Of a stretch of DNA of 64,000 nt, positions 22,919 to 32,300 are shown piece by piece (the first letter of the stretch is position 1; each line of letters opens with the position of its first letter). This DNA is from a virus. The position numbers and the translations under genes were made by a program. The notes beneath the pieces are model-generated. The model saw only the letters and a list, made by a program, of their open reading frames with translations, did no database searches and had not been told where the DNA came from. Where the stretch lies: the IMG/VR virus record IMGVR_UViG_3300005264_000002, positions 1-64,000 of that record. The stretch is one strand, 5' to 3'.

Positions 22919-23626
22919 ATGAAAGTATTAAATTTTATCATAAATATTTTAAGTAAAACTATTGGAGAATGGCATTTTCCTTGGGTTGATAAAAAATTTA
23001 ACCTTAAAGATTATTTTCTGATTGAGGGCCAAATTAGAAAATTATCTTCTCCTTTTGTTGTAGGAGTAGTTAAGACTAATGGTCATGGATCAAATTTGTT
23101 AATTAGATTCGCTCAATTATTTTCTAAAGATGCAAGAAAAAGAAAAGGTGAAATTACTCATGCATTAGCTCATATTGGAATCTATGATGGGTATAAGCAT
23201 AGAGTTGTTGAATCTTTAGGTGATGGGATAAGAGAACATTCTCTATTGGAATCTATTGGTCAAAGAGATACTGTAATTTTAAGGCGGCCAAATCCAAAAT
23301 TTTTAAATCCAACATTATGCAATCATGCCATTGATTATATTAAAGAGGTGGCCAAAAGAGATGCTTTCAATAATATCGAGTATGATAATGATCATGACTA
23401 TAAAACTATCCCAATAGAAGATATTATGGATTACACTAATACTAAGAATCTAAAATTAGATTGTAGCGAGACAGTAATGCAAGCTCTTGAGCATGGTTTT
23501 AGAATGACTGGCCAAGTTAGTATAATCAAAATGGTTAAGAGAGGAGGAAAGCTTACCTGGATACCAGCAGATATACTTTTTTCTGATCTTTTTATTACTA
23601 TGTATGATTCAAGAAAGGAAAAGTAA
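22919..23626 (+). CDS. Permuted papain-like peptidase/amidase (YiiX/NlpC-P60-like)
   Basis: ATG at 22919 is preferred to a TTG two codons upstream because AGG is correctly spaced. 235 aa. His85 in HALAHIGIYDG comes before Cys182 in KLDCSETVMQAL, with Glu98 between, the His-first order of the circularly permuted NlpC/P60 (YaeF/YiiX, C92-like) group. Such enzymes cleave peptide, amide or lipid-linked bonds. In a virion gene block it may be a particle-borne wall hydrolase or a maturation protease. A hydrophobic helix at residues 3-15 could tether it. Confidence 0.75.
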   Translation: MKVLNFIINILSKTIGEWHFPWVDKKFNLKDYFLIEGQIRKLSSPFVVGVVKTNGHGSNLLIRFAQLFSKDARKRKGEITHALAHIGIYDGYKHRVVESLGDGIREHSLLESIGQRDTVILRRPNPKFLNPTLCNHAIDYIKEVAKRDAFNNIEYDNDHDYKTIPIEDIMDYTNTKNLKLDCSETVMQALEHGFRMTGQVSIIKMVKRGGKLTWIPADILFSDLFITMYDSRKEK

Positions 23627-24780
23627 TGGCAGAATATCAAACACTCCTTAAACCTAATGCTTGGATAGATCCTCTTTCGTTAGCGGATCATTTAGATATT
23701 AAGCATATAAAAATTGACGTAATAGCAAATAAAGCTGAGGTTAATATCCAGGATATTTTATGGCAAGCAATTCTTGGGGGAATTGAGGGAAATGATTATT
23801 CTGTTGAATATACAATTGGAGCTGTTGCAGGATCGGAGGTTGTTTCAACCGTTGCTAATAAGATAGTTATTCAAATTGAAGATGGAGTTTCTTTAAATAG
23901 TCAGATAAAAATAGCATTTGATGCTTTTGTTGTCGCTAATCCTTTAAGTATCGCTTCAAATATTTCTGCTAGTATCGTATCAGACCTCTCTCCTAATGGG
24001 GTTGTTGCTACGCCTTTAATTGGAGGAACTAATCCGGATTCAGAACATGCATCAACTCTTAGAAAATTAGAAAGATTTATTAATAGAGCTTGTTCCAGAA
24101 TTGAGCAATATATTGATACATCAGCAATGGCCAAATGTTTCCAGGAAGATCTAGACGCAAATAATTCTAATGTTATTGTCCCTACTCATTGGCCAGTTAA
24201 AAGAATTCATGAAATTAAAATAGATTTTAATCGTCAATTTTCATCTTTTACAAAGCTTCTTCCAGAAAATTATTTCTTAAGAGGAACTCCCGATAGAAAT
24301 AGAAATGACCAGGAAGGAGAAATTTCTGAAGTAGATATGTGTACTCAAATCCTTAATGGAAGTGTTGATATAAATTTAATCGGGAATGATATTGTTCTTA
24401 GAGATGATAATGAAAGATTTATTGTTGGAAGGATATTTGCAGGATCTTCTTTAGGTTCGATTAGAGTAACTTATGACGCTGGTTGGATTGTTGGAAAAGA
24501 ATCATCTATTGATGAGGATACTGGAACAACTGTTTTTAATTTTTCTTTTATCCCTGATGATTTGGAATATGCAGCAACTCTTCTTTGTGAATGGTGGTAT
24601 TTCCAAAGAGATAGGAAAGATCTTGGGATTACTTCCAAAGGTGTTAGGGGAGAAAATTATTCCAAAATCGAAACTGGAATGCCAAGTGAAATCCAAGATA
24701 TCTTAGAAGCTTATAGAGATTTTTCTTTTGGTCAACACAATACACCTCAAAGAAATATAATGCTGGATATTGATTCATGA
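23626..24780 (+). CDS. Head-tail connector (gp6-like neck protein) with an inserted repeat domain
   Basis: 384 aa, start overlapping the previous stop. The C-terminal two thirds (residues 140-384) look like gp6-type connectors: a helical START at ERFINRACSRIEQYI, a beta hairpin region and the closing IPDDLEYAATLLCEWWYFQR...SEIQDILEAYRDF helices. Residues about 41-137 are an extra copy of the dispersed beta domain also found in the genes at 25847, 26795 and 34359. It would form the ring below the portal. The insert is unusual. Confidence 0.8.
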   Translation: MAEYQTLLKPNAWIDPLSLADHLDIKHIKIDVIANKAEVNIQDILWQAILGGIEGNDYSVEYTIGAVAGSEVVSTVANKIVIQIEDGVSLNSQIKIAFDAFVVANPLSIASNISASIVSDLSPNGVVATPLIGGTNPDSEHASTLRKLERFINRACSRIEQYIDTSAMAKCFQEDLDANNSNVIVPTHWPVKRIHEIKIDFNRQFSSFTKLLPENYFLRGTPDRNRNDQEGEISEVDMCTQILNGSVDINLIGNDIVLRDDNERFIVGRIFAGSSLGSIRVTYDAGWIVGKESSIDEDTGTTVFNFSFIPDDLEYAATLLCEWWYFQRDRKDLGITSKGVRGENYSKIETGMPSEIQDILEAYRDFSFGQHNTPQRNIMLDIDS

Positions 24781-25271
24781 AATTAAGCCTTTATACAAAT
24801 GCAGATTTAGTTGTCCGTCAAATGGACAAAGATGCAGCGGCCATTAATAAGGCCATGCAATTTGCTATGTTTAGGGCCGTATCTATTTTAGAAGCTGAGA
24901 TTAAACAAAATATTAGATCAAGATCTGGTTTGCGTGTTAGGACAGGAACTCTTCTAAATTCGATTCAACATCACATATTTATCGGGAATGGGAGAGTTGA
25001 AGCAGAAATAGGTCCAAGAAATGTCCCTTATGCTGCGATTCATGAATTTGGGGGAACTATTCCTTCCAGATTTGTTAGTCCAGTAAGGAAAAAGGCCTTA
25101 AGATTTTTTGATAAAAGTGGAGTCCCAAGATTTTCAAAAGGTCATACCATTCCAGCAATTACTATTAGACCTAGACCATATATCGCTCCTGCTGTTGAAG
25201 CTACTCAAGATAAAATAGCTGAGACTTTTGGAGTATTTATTGAAGAAGCTTTAAAAATGAATGTAGGATAA
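24777..25271 (+). CDS. Tail completion protein (HK97 gp10 / Mu gpG-like)
   Basis: 164 aa, overlapping the connector stop by 4 bases. Layout matches phage virion morphogenesis proteins: an N-terminal helical pair with RVRTGTLLNSIQHHI, the YAAIHEFGGTIP signature and the ITIRPRPYIAPAVEATQDKI C-terminus. Function in the family: neck or tail-completion ring joining head and tail. Confidence 0.85.
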   Translation: MKLSLYTNADLVVRQMDKDAAAINKAMQFAMFRAVSILEAEIKQNIRSRSGLRVRTGTLLNSIQHHIFIGNGRVEAEIGPRNVPYAAIHEFGGTIPSRFVSPVRKKALRFFDKSGVPRFSKGHTIPAITIRPRPYIAPAVEATQDKIAETFGVFIEEALKMNVG

Positions 25272-25274
25272 AAT

Positions 25275-25784
25275 ATGACAAGCTTAACACAACCAGAAGT
25301 ACAAGAAATCGATAGTCAAATCTCAGGCATTAGATCTAAGCGTGGTCGAATAATGGAGGGGTTAAGATTAATTTTTGAACAATCAATTAAAAGATCAAAT
25401 GGATATACTGTTGATTTAGATGAGGCAACTTTTATAATTAGAGGTTGGCAAGATAGAACAAAAGAAACTACTCCTGTTATTTATATTGTTGATGATAACC
25501 AGAATCGTTCAAGAAATGCTGGATGTTTAAGGAATTATGATTGGGTGATTCAGCTATATGTTCATTATCATGGTGACAATTTAATTGAATTTGAAGAATT
25601 TATTGCTGATGTTGAAGAATGTATTGATGATAATAATACTATTGCTCAACAAATTAATAAAATGGAAGTTGAAAATATTATTTCAGATGGACAATTATTT
25701 GCTTCTGAAGATACGGCAGAACATCATTTGGCCCAAATTACTCTTGGGATAATTTACACTCGTAAAGCAAGGAATCCACGTTAA
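25275..25784 (+). CDS. Putative tail terminator protein (169 aa)
   Basis: ATG after TAGGATAAAAT. Mixed alpha/beta; RGWQDRTKETTPVIYIVDDN and a later WVIQLYVHYHGDNL strand resemble tail-terminator and minor neck proteins that cap the tail tube. Position just before the tail tube genes agrees. Assignment by position and fold pattern only. Confidence 0.65.
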   Translation: MTSLTQPEVQEIDSQISGIRSKRGRIMEGLRLIFEQSIKRSNGYTVDLDEATFIIRGWQDRTKETTPVIYIVDDNQNRSRNAGCLRNYDWVIQLYVHYHGDNLIEFEEFIADVEECIDDNNTIAQQINKMEVENIISDGQLFASEDTAEHHLAQITLGIIYTRKARNPR

Positions 25785-25793
25785 AAATCATTG

Positions 25794-25804
25794 GTGTATA
25801 TATA
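25794..25804 (+). promoter_or_regulatory. Late-type promoter motif before tail genes
   Basis: GTGTATATATA in the context TTGGTGTATATATATTCTGT; 42 nt before ATG 25847. Confidence 0.75.
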
Positions 25805-25846
25805 TTCTGTAAACCTCATATCACTACAAAATGGGAAGGAACAGAT

Positions 25847-26458
25847 ATGTCACATTATAGATCAAATTCACACATACAAAATCGACTACTTAAAATTGAA
25901 GATATTTTTCCTGTAAGAGTCTCTGAAGTTCTTGCCTCATTAATTGAGCAAGATTTAACTTTTACAGCAAAAGCTGGAACTGGAGAGCAAGGTAATTTAA
26001 TAAATATCATTTATGTAGCTGGAGCCGTAGCTGGAGCTGAAGTTGTTACTGTTGTTGGGAATAATATCGAAGTTCAAATAGAAGATGGTGTTTCTGATGC
26101 AACTCAAATTAAAGCTGCTCTTGATGGAGAGCCTCTTGCACTTGCTACAATCACAACTTCAATAAGTGGAGTTGGAGCAAATCCTCAGTCTGTTTTTACT
26201 CCTGCTAAGTTTCTTGCTGGTGGAGTTACAGAAATACCTGGTAAGCAAAGATCTTTTGTTTTTCGGCACTTAGCAACTGATGTAAGAGTTGATGGAAGAG
26301 AAATGACCAGTGTTGATTTTCAAGCAAATGGTGGTTTAGATATTACTTTTGATGCTGGTGGATCATCTTTTACTGTCGTTAAAGCAGATATAACAATTAT
26401 TAATCGTTTAAGAACTAAGAGATATCTCGTAGATGCCTCTGCAGTTACAATAGTTTAA
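25847..26458 (+). CDS. Virion protein built around the dispersed beta domain (203 aa)
   Basis: ATG after AAGGAACAGAT. Residues about 32-126 are a copy of the dispersed domain (LIEQDLTF...GNLINIIYVAGAVAG...IEVQIEDGVSDATQIK) and are by eye about 70% identical to residues 195-289 of the tail protein at 26795. The remaining 75 residues are beta-rich. Its place between tail terminator and tube genes suggests a tail-tube-associated or decoration protein. Confidence 0.7.
   Translation: MSHYRSNSHIQNRLLKIEDIFPVRVSEVLASLIEQDLTFTAKAGTGEQGNLINIIYVAGAVAGAEVVTVVGNNIEVQIEDGVSDATQIKAALDGEPLALATITTSISGVGANPQSVFTPAKFLAGGVTEIPGKQRSFVFRHLATDVRVDGREMTSVDFQANGGLDITFDAGGSSFTVVKADITIINRLRTKRYLVDASAVTIV
25940..26224 (+). 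repeat. Dispersed structural domain, copy in the 25847 gene
   Basis: About 95 codons. Shared landmarks: QDLTF, GNLINIIY, AGxEVVTVV, I(E/D)DGVS, TTSISG and a closing LAGG. Compare 23746-24031, 27377-27661 and several copies in 34802-35720. Confidence 0.85.
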
Positions 26459-26467
26459 GGATAAGTC

Positions 26468-26782
26468 ATGAGTAAAGGTAAATATTTCTTAAAAACTTTA
26501 GAGAAAGCAATTTATGCAAATGAAGCTTTTCTTAATGATGAGAAAATTGAGCTTGTAAGTCCATGTTGTGATGGGAATCGAGTCGCTCATGCTGATGGGG
26601 ATTTTGTTTGTGATAAAATTAAAGTAGTTCTTAAAGGCAAAAAAAGAATCGCTTATTTTTTTACAGCACCTATTCTTGATGAAGCTCCTGCTAAGGAAAA
26701 ACCTGTTAAGAAAAAAACAGCTAAAAAAGTAACCAAAAAAACAGCTAAAAAAGTAACCAAAAAAACAGCTAAAAAAGTATAA
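26468..26782 (+). CDS. Small protein with histone-like Lys/Ala repeat tail (104 aa)
   Basis: ATG after AAGGATAAGTC. A globular part with CCDGNRVAHADGDFVC (three Cys, possible metal site) is followed by about 35 residues in which the 8-residue unit KKTAKKVT repeats nearly three times. Such tails occur in histone H1-like bacterial proteins and bind DNA. Found between neck and tail tube genes, it could contact the DNA end in the tail or be a scaffold. Function unproven. Confidence 0.65.
   Translation: MSKGKYFLKTLEKAIYANEAFLNDEKIELVSPCCDGNRVAHADGDFVCDKIKVVLKGKKRIAYFFTAPILDEAPAKEKPVKKKTAKKVTKKTAKKVTKKTAKKV
26711..26779 (+). repeat. 24-bp coding tandem repeat, 2.9 copies
   Basis: An identical 24-base unit at 26711-26734 and 26735-26758, plus 21 bases at 26759-26779, encodes the KKTAKKVT repeats. 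The exact identity suggests recent slippage expansion. Confidence 0.85.
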
Positions 26783-26794
26783 GGAAGGATAATT

Positions 26795-28372
26795 ATGAGA
26801 AATCTTAATTCACGTTCATTTGAAGTTTTAGGAGTTGACCAAAAAATTTGGTTGTCTCAAGAAACTGGAGGATATGGAGAGGCTGCGACAGGGGGCCTAA
26901 TCCCTGATGAGACAGGAGCAATCGAACACATAACTGCTGATGTCAAATTTGATATTCCTAGAGAGGATTCTGCAGCAAGATCAGGTAGATCTTTAGTTAC
27001 TCGATTGAGTGGAAAGATCAATGTAGAATTTTCTTTTGAAAGCTATATTATTCCTGGTACTCCTGATGCACTTGGGAATCCAACTTTTCCTCCTACTCAT
27101 GCTTTTATTCTTTCAGCTTTTGGAGATGTTGATACGTCTAATCCTGCTGAAATCGTTTATAAGCTTTCTAGGTTAAATGATAAATCTTTCAGACTTATTG
27201 AAGAAGCAACTCATTACGCTAGGCTTACTACTGGTTGCGTAATTGATACGGTGACTTTTTCTCTCCCTGGAGATGGGAAAGCTCAATTTAAGGCTGATGG
27301 ATTTGCTCAGAATTCTTTTATAGCTGGTGAAGGTAATTTGTCTCAAGCTATAACTGGTGTTGAGCAATTGGCCCAATTAATAGAGCAAGATTTAACTTTT
27401 GATGCCAAGCCAGGTTCAGGAATTAATGGAAATCTTATCAATATTATTTATATTGCTGGTGGTGTTGCTGGATCTGAGGTTGTTACTGTTGTTGATAATG
27501 ATATTGAAGTGCAAATTGATGATGGTGTTTCCAGTGCTCTTGAAGTTAAAACTGCTTTAGATGGGAATATTGATGCAGCAGCCTTAATTACCACAACTAT
27601 AAGTGGTGTCCCTGGTGGTTCACAGTCAATATTTACTCCTGCTAAATATCTAGTAGGTGGGCTTGGAACTAATGATATCAAAGTTGGAGATGGTGAAGGC
27701 AACAGATATGAAGTTGGAGCTTTAATTGATATTATCCAAGGTGTTGATGGCAACACAATCATAGAATCTCAAAGAGAAATCACTGTTGTTTATGATATCA
27801 CGAGTCCTAATGCTGATATCATAACAGTTGGTGGAGCTGCTCTTGCTGCTTCTGTAATTGGAGATTTTGTTATTGGCCATGCTCCAGAAAATTATGATCC
27901 AATAACTTCTGAAAATGCTCTTTTAGGTTTAAAGGGATCTTTTTCAGTAGCAGGATATCAACTTTCTGAATGTGAAATGATTACTGCTGAAATAGCAATA
28001 GCAAATAATTATACTAAGAAAGATTTCATTTATGGAACTAATAAAATTTGTGGATATATCCCTGATAAAAGACGTTCTGTAACTTTGAAAGTAGATGTTC
28101 TTTTGAATAAAAATAACTTCTCTTTCTATATGAGAAATAAGAAGTTTGTTGCTGAGAATGTGACTTTGACTCTTGAGCCAAATGATATTCCTGCTCCATC
28201 TTTCGCAAGTTCTGTGGGAAGGACTTTTGAATTTAATCTTCCAAAAGTAGAGTTTAATATTCCGTCTATTGAGAATCCTGGTGATTCTTATGTGACTCTA
28301 AGCCTTGAAGGTGTAGCTTTGGCAACATCTACAAATAGCTTAGATGATGAAATGACTCTTACCATTAAGTAA
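26795..28372 (+). CDS. Putative major tail tube protein with inserted dispersed domain (525 aa)
   Basis: ATG after AAGGAAGGATAATT. N-terminal 190 residues and C-terminal 200 residues are beta-rich and resemble tail tube or tail fibre-forming proteins; residues 195-289 are a copy of the dispersed domain, acting like an outward-pointing decoration. Position two genes before the tape measure and directly before the frameshifted chaperone pair is that of the tube protein in siphoviruses. A terminator follows, matching a need for high expression. Confidence 0.75.
   Translation: MRNLNSRSFEVLGVDQKIWLSQETGGYGEAATGGLIPDETGAIEHITADVKFDIPREDSAARSGRSLVTRLSGKINVEFSFESYIIPGTPDALGNPTFPPTHAFILSAFGDVDTSNPAEIVYKLSRLNDKSFRLIEEATHYARLTTGCVIDTVTFSLPGDGKAQFKADGFAQNSFIAGEGNLSQAITGVEQLAQLIEQDLTFDAKPGSGINGNLINIIYIAGGVAGSEVVTVVDNDIEVQIDDGVSSALEVKTALDGNIDAAALITTTISGVPGGSQSIFTPAKYLVGGLGTNDIKVGDGEGNRYEVGALIDIIQGVDGNTIIESQREITVVYDITSPNADIITVGGAALAASVIGDFVIGHAPENYDPITSENALLGLKGSFSVAGYQLSECEMITAEIAIANNYTKKDFIYGTNKICGYIPDKRRSVTLKVDVLLNKNNFSFYMRNKKFVAENVTLTLEPNDIPAPSFASSVGRTFEFNLPKVEFNIPSIENPGDSYVTLSLEGVALATSTNSLDDEMTLTIK
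27377..27661 (+). repeat. Dispersed structural domain, copy in the tail tube gene
   Basis: Closest relative of the copy at 25940-26224: both start LIEQDLTF and end FTPAK(F/Y)L(A/V)GG. Confidence 0.85.
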
Positions 28373-28380
28373 TTTTCTAT

Positions 28381-28409
28381 AAAAGGGGTCTAGTTTTAGG
28401 CCCCTTTTT
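28381..28409 (+). terminator. Rho-independent terminator after the tail tube gene
   Basis: AAAAGGGG (28381-28388) pairs with CCCCTTTT (28401-28408), an A/U-tract hairpin able to act in both directions. Confidence 0.85.
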
Positions 28410-28427
28410 ATCTGTGACTCCCCGAAG

Positions 28428-28438
28428 TGGTATATATG
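28428..28438 (+). promoter_or_regulatory. Variant late-type promoter motif
   Basis: TGGTATATATG differs from TTGTATATAT at one position; it lies just after the terminator and 51 nt before ATG 28490. Confidence 0.55.
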
Positions 28439-28489
28439 TTATGAGATGGCGAACCAAAAACATATTAATCATAACTTAAGGAGTTAAAA

Positions 28490-28957
28490 ATGTCTTTGAA
28501 ACGCTTAAACCCTAATTCTATTTTTAAAATTTGTTCTACTCAAGATCCTGCTATTGATAAAGAGGCAACAGGAGAAGAGAATTTAACGAAATATTCTGAA
28601 ACTCACGATATAGCTTTGCTTAAATTCGTTGAAGGGAAACTTCCTACAATTTTTCATGTAAAAAATATTTCTCCAGAAGATGAAGCTGAAATCCAAGAGG
28701 ATCATTATGTTATCCAAATGCCAGATCTCGACAAATTAGAAGGCGAAAAACTTAAAAAAGCAAAACCATCAGTAAAACAGGTTAAACAACAACAAATGTT
28801 TATGAAATATTTTAAAGCTGGAGTTAAGCATATTGAAGATGATGGGAAGATTGAACCAACATTCACTCCAGGAGAATGGCCATTGTCAATTCAACAAGAG
28901 ATCGGTGGATATATTATGATCAAATCTGCTTTAGGAGCAGAAGAAAAAAAGTCTTAA
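28490..28957 (+). CDS. Tail assembly chaperone, zero-frame product (gpG-like, 155 aa)
   Basis: ATG after AAGGAGTTAAAA. Lies between tail tube and tape measure genes, the fixed place of siphoviral tail chaperones that coat the tape measure during assembly. The gene ends GAA GAA AAA AAG TCT TAA, where A AAA AAG (28945-28951) is a textbook -1 slippery heptamer in the correct frame. Most ribosomes would stop at 28955-28957 and give this 155-residue form. The helical, Lys-rich sequence agrees. Confidence 0.82.
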   Translation: MSLKRLNPNSIFKICSTQDPAIDKEATGEENLTKYSETHDIALLKFVEGKLPTIFHVKNISPEDEAEIQEDHYVIQMPDLDKLEGEKLKKAKPSVKQVKQQQMFMKYFKAGVKHIEDDGKIEPTFTPGEWPLSIQQEIGGYIMIKSALGAEEKKS

Positions 28958-29334
28958 CTGTCATGATGGGGCTGGCATTAGATCAAAATCAAAATGTCAA
29001 ATTAGATTGCTCCAATTGTGACTTGGGACTTCAAAATTTAAGGAATTGCGGTGGGAGGTTTAGAGAGAAGTCTAGATCTCCTATTAGAGTAAATGAAGAA
29101 ATTTATTGGATATGTCCAAGATCTTTGATTTTTAATAGGAAGGTAGAAAGTCAACTCTTCAATCTCTATATGACTTGTAAGGACAATAATGTTTTTCCTT
29201 ATGGAGCAGAGCCGCTTAAACAAACGTCCTTTTGTTTAGATGTGTTTAAGTTTTTAGATGGAATTTTAAGTGAATATCACGCCAGAAAAGACAAAGAACA
29301 CAAAGCTAAAATGGAGAAGGCCAATAAGATTTAA
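28490..29334 (+). CDS. Tail assembly chaperone, -1 frameshift fusion product (gpGT-like, about 281 aa)
   Basis: A -1 slip at 28945-28951 joins the first 154 codons to the frame running from GTC at 28951 to the stop at 29332-29334, adding 127 residues. The added domain has CSNCDLGLQNLRNCGG (three Cys) and a basic helical end. It matches the lambda G/GT scheme, in which the T part binds the tape measure. The downstream frame could alternatively start at ATG 28963 or 28966, but no ribosome binding site precedes these. Confidence 0.78.
28945..28951 (+). promoter_or_regulatory. Programmed -1 ribosomal frameshift site A AAA AAG
   Basis: X XXY YYZ heptamer in frame with the upstream gene and one codon before its stop; the overlapping downstream frame is exactly -1. 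Confidence 0.82.
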
Positions 29335-29346
29335 TAGGGAAATGAG

Positions 29347-32300
29347 ATGGCAATTGAAAGGGAAATAAGTGTAAATGTTGTTGGTACGGATGAGAATACC
29401 AGCAAAACGATACAAAAAGTATCTCAGGCTATAGCTAATCAGCTTGTTAAGGCCACTGCAGCGGCTAATGCTCAATTCAAGCAGATGGAAACCAATACAG
29501 ATAAGACTAATCAGGTTCTCCAGCAAAATCACAAAGCGGCTCAAAAAGTATCAGAACAAAATCAAATGATTGCAGAAAGTCTTGAAGAAATTAAAGGCAA
29601 AGAAGGCATCATTGCCACTATTACATCATCTATGGAAGGTCTTGTTAAAACTGGACTAGGTATAGCTGGAGCTTTTGCTGGGGTAGTCGCAATTGATAAA
29701 ACCTTTATTCCTCTTAATGCAATCATGGGGAGCTTAACCAATACTATGATTGGTGCTCAAAATAGAGCTGCTGCAATGTCCACAATGTTTAGGCAAACAG
29801 CCTCCAAGACATCAATCTTAACTCAAAAATTCAATCAACTAAAATCAAATGGCATTGATGTTATGATCAAGGGATTGAATGTTGGGAAGACAGCTCTTAC
29901 CAATACAAGGGCAGTACTTCAAAATTTTACATTCTCTGCTAAAGCATCTGGAGTTATCTTAGCTGGAACCTCTAAAGCCTTTCTATCTGCGTCTAAACAT
30001 ACAGAATTATTTGAAAAAGGATTGGCTGGGACTGTAGTAAGAGCATCATTGGCCGGTGCTGCTTTTAATATGTTGGGGATCAACTTATTAAGATCAGATA
30101 GTATTTTAGGAAAAATGGCAGGAGTAACTCTAATAGCATTAGCAGCCTCTTTGGCCGGTGCTGTCTTTGTCGTTAAACAATTATTGGCCGCAGTCGGTGG
30201 ATTGATTCAAAGTATCGGTGACAATTTAACCGCTGCAACTGAAAAGCAGATTGAATTATTTGCTAAGGCCGAAAAGAATACTTTTGCTTTTACTCAAACT
30301 GTTACCAGTTATGCTGAATCGGCGGAAGATGCGGCTGCTCAAACAAATATGTGGAATAGCTTTATTGCTGATACGAGTGCGGCAACAGGAGAAACAACAG
30401 ACTCTCTTCAAGCGTTAGTAGCTGAGACAGTTGCGGCGACAGAAGCAGCTCATCTTAATGAAATTCAAATGAAAGAATTAATTAATAGAACAATTGATCT
30501 TTCAGAAAGAGCTCATAAACCAGCAATGGATACATTAGTCGCATTGATTAATGGAATGAACGGAGCTGGTCAGTCTGTTATCTCTCTTGGATTGCATATG
30601 AGCGAATCTGCTATCCAACATTCTAAGTTAAATGCAGAAGTAAAAAAGAACTTCAAAAATCTAAGCGATTCTGAAAAGGCTCAAGCTCGATTTGCTGTAC
30701 TTATGGAGCAAGCAGGGAAGGCTGCTGGATTTGCTTCTAATAATGCAGATCTTTATAGTAAGTCAGTTAAGCTTCAAGAAAATGCTCAAAAAGAGCTTAA
30801 TGCTGAACTTGGTAGGGGTGCAGCGATCATTAATGGCCAATATAGATTTGGTCTGGCCACAGTCACTAGAATGATGACAAATTTTATCAAACCTATTCTT
30901 CCTGCTATTGGATTCTTAGAAGCATTAGGAGGACGGTTCCTTCAGGTTACAGGATTTATCACTAAAAATATTTTGATAGTTGGATTTGCAATTAGTACAT
31001 GGAAAGCTTTCAATATTTTATTGGCCAAAGGTGTTGCTGGTGGAGTATTTGCTCAACAATTACCATTTCTAAATAAATCTATACTCCAAATTGTGGCCAG
31101 TCTTGGAGCAACTAATGCAAATTTAGGAAGTCTCAAAGGTGTTGCACAAACAACTTTTCAAATCCTTAAATCTCAATCTCTAAATGCAGTCAAATCAATG
31201 CTTGGACTTGAAGCTACTGCTAAATTAACAGCAAAAACTTTTTCTACTCAATTAGTTAAAGGATTAAAGGCTGCAGGAAAAGGTGTATTGCAATTTGGAA
31301 AAAGACTTTTAGTATTATTAGCGAATCCTATTGTCATTAAGTTTGCCCTTATTTCTGCAGCAATCTTTTTAGTAGTTAAAGCTCTTCAGAAGATTGAAGA
31401 AAGAACAGGCATATTTTCAAAGGTATGGGAAAAATTCTCTGCTCAATTCGCTGGGTCTTCTGAGATGTTTCAACCTGTTTTAGATATTTTGAAAAAGATA
31501 GGAGACATCTTAACGACTGTTATTGGAGCTGCAGTTAAGTTTGTCGCTGCTGCTTTATCTGTTTTTATTGGAAATATATTAAGAACTGTTAAAGGTCTTA
31601 TGTTGCTCTCAAATGTACTATCATTTATGTTGCCTGATGCAATGGTGGCCAGTGCTGAAAGTTTAGAGTCAATTAATAAGCAAATAGATGTTTTAAATAA
31701 AACAGCGAAAGATTTTGCAAAAGAAGGAGCCGCTGATCTATTAGGAATCTTTGTTTCTTCAGCAGAAGCAGCAGATGGTGCAATCCCAATGGTAAAAGAT
31801 TGGACTAAAGAATTAGCCAGTGCAGCAGCCGGTGTTGGAAAAATGGAGGAAAAAGCTAAAAAGGCTTTTGAGGCAGTTAAAGATTTTACTCCTAAAATCA
31901 ATATGGCCCAATTCCAAAAAGAAACAGCTCAATTTGATACCGCTCTAAAAGGATTAAAGAAAAAACTTGAAGCTCAAAAAATTGTCTTAATCAAAGCAGG
32001 AGCAAATGAAGAAGAGATTAAAACAGTAGAAACTAGGATTTCCCAGACAACAGAAGCAATTAAAGGACTTCAACTAAGATCTGCTAAAGAAATTCGATCT
32101 GCAAGACTTAAAATTGTAGAAACTGAATTAACATCTAGAAAAAATAAAATTTTTACTGTTGAGCAAGAAATTAAACAAATGAGACTTGATTTTGCTAATG
32201 AAACTAGATCACAAGCTATCGAAATTGAGACTCAAAGGATATTAGAGCAAAGGAATCTCGCAACAGATGCAGCCAAGGAAGGGATAAGCGTTCGTCAAGC

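Noticed and set aside
28876-29334. Independent gene starting at ATG 28876
   Set aside because: This start lies inside the chaperone gene without a ribosome binding site; the frameshift explains the frame better.
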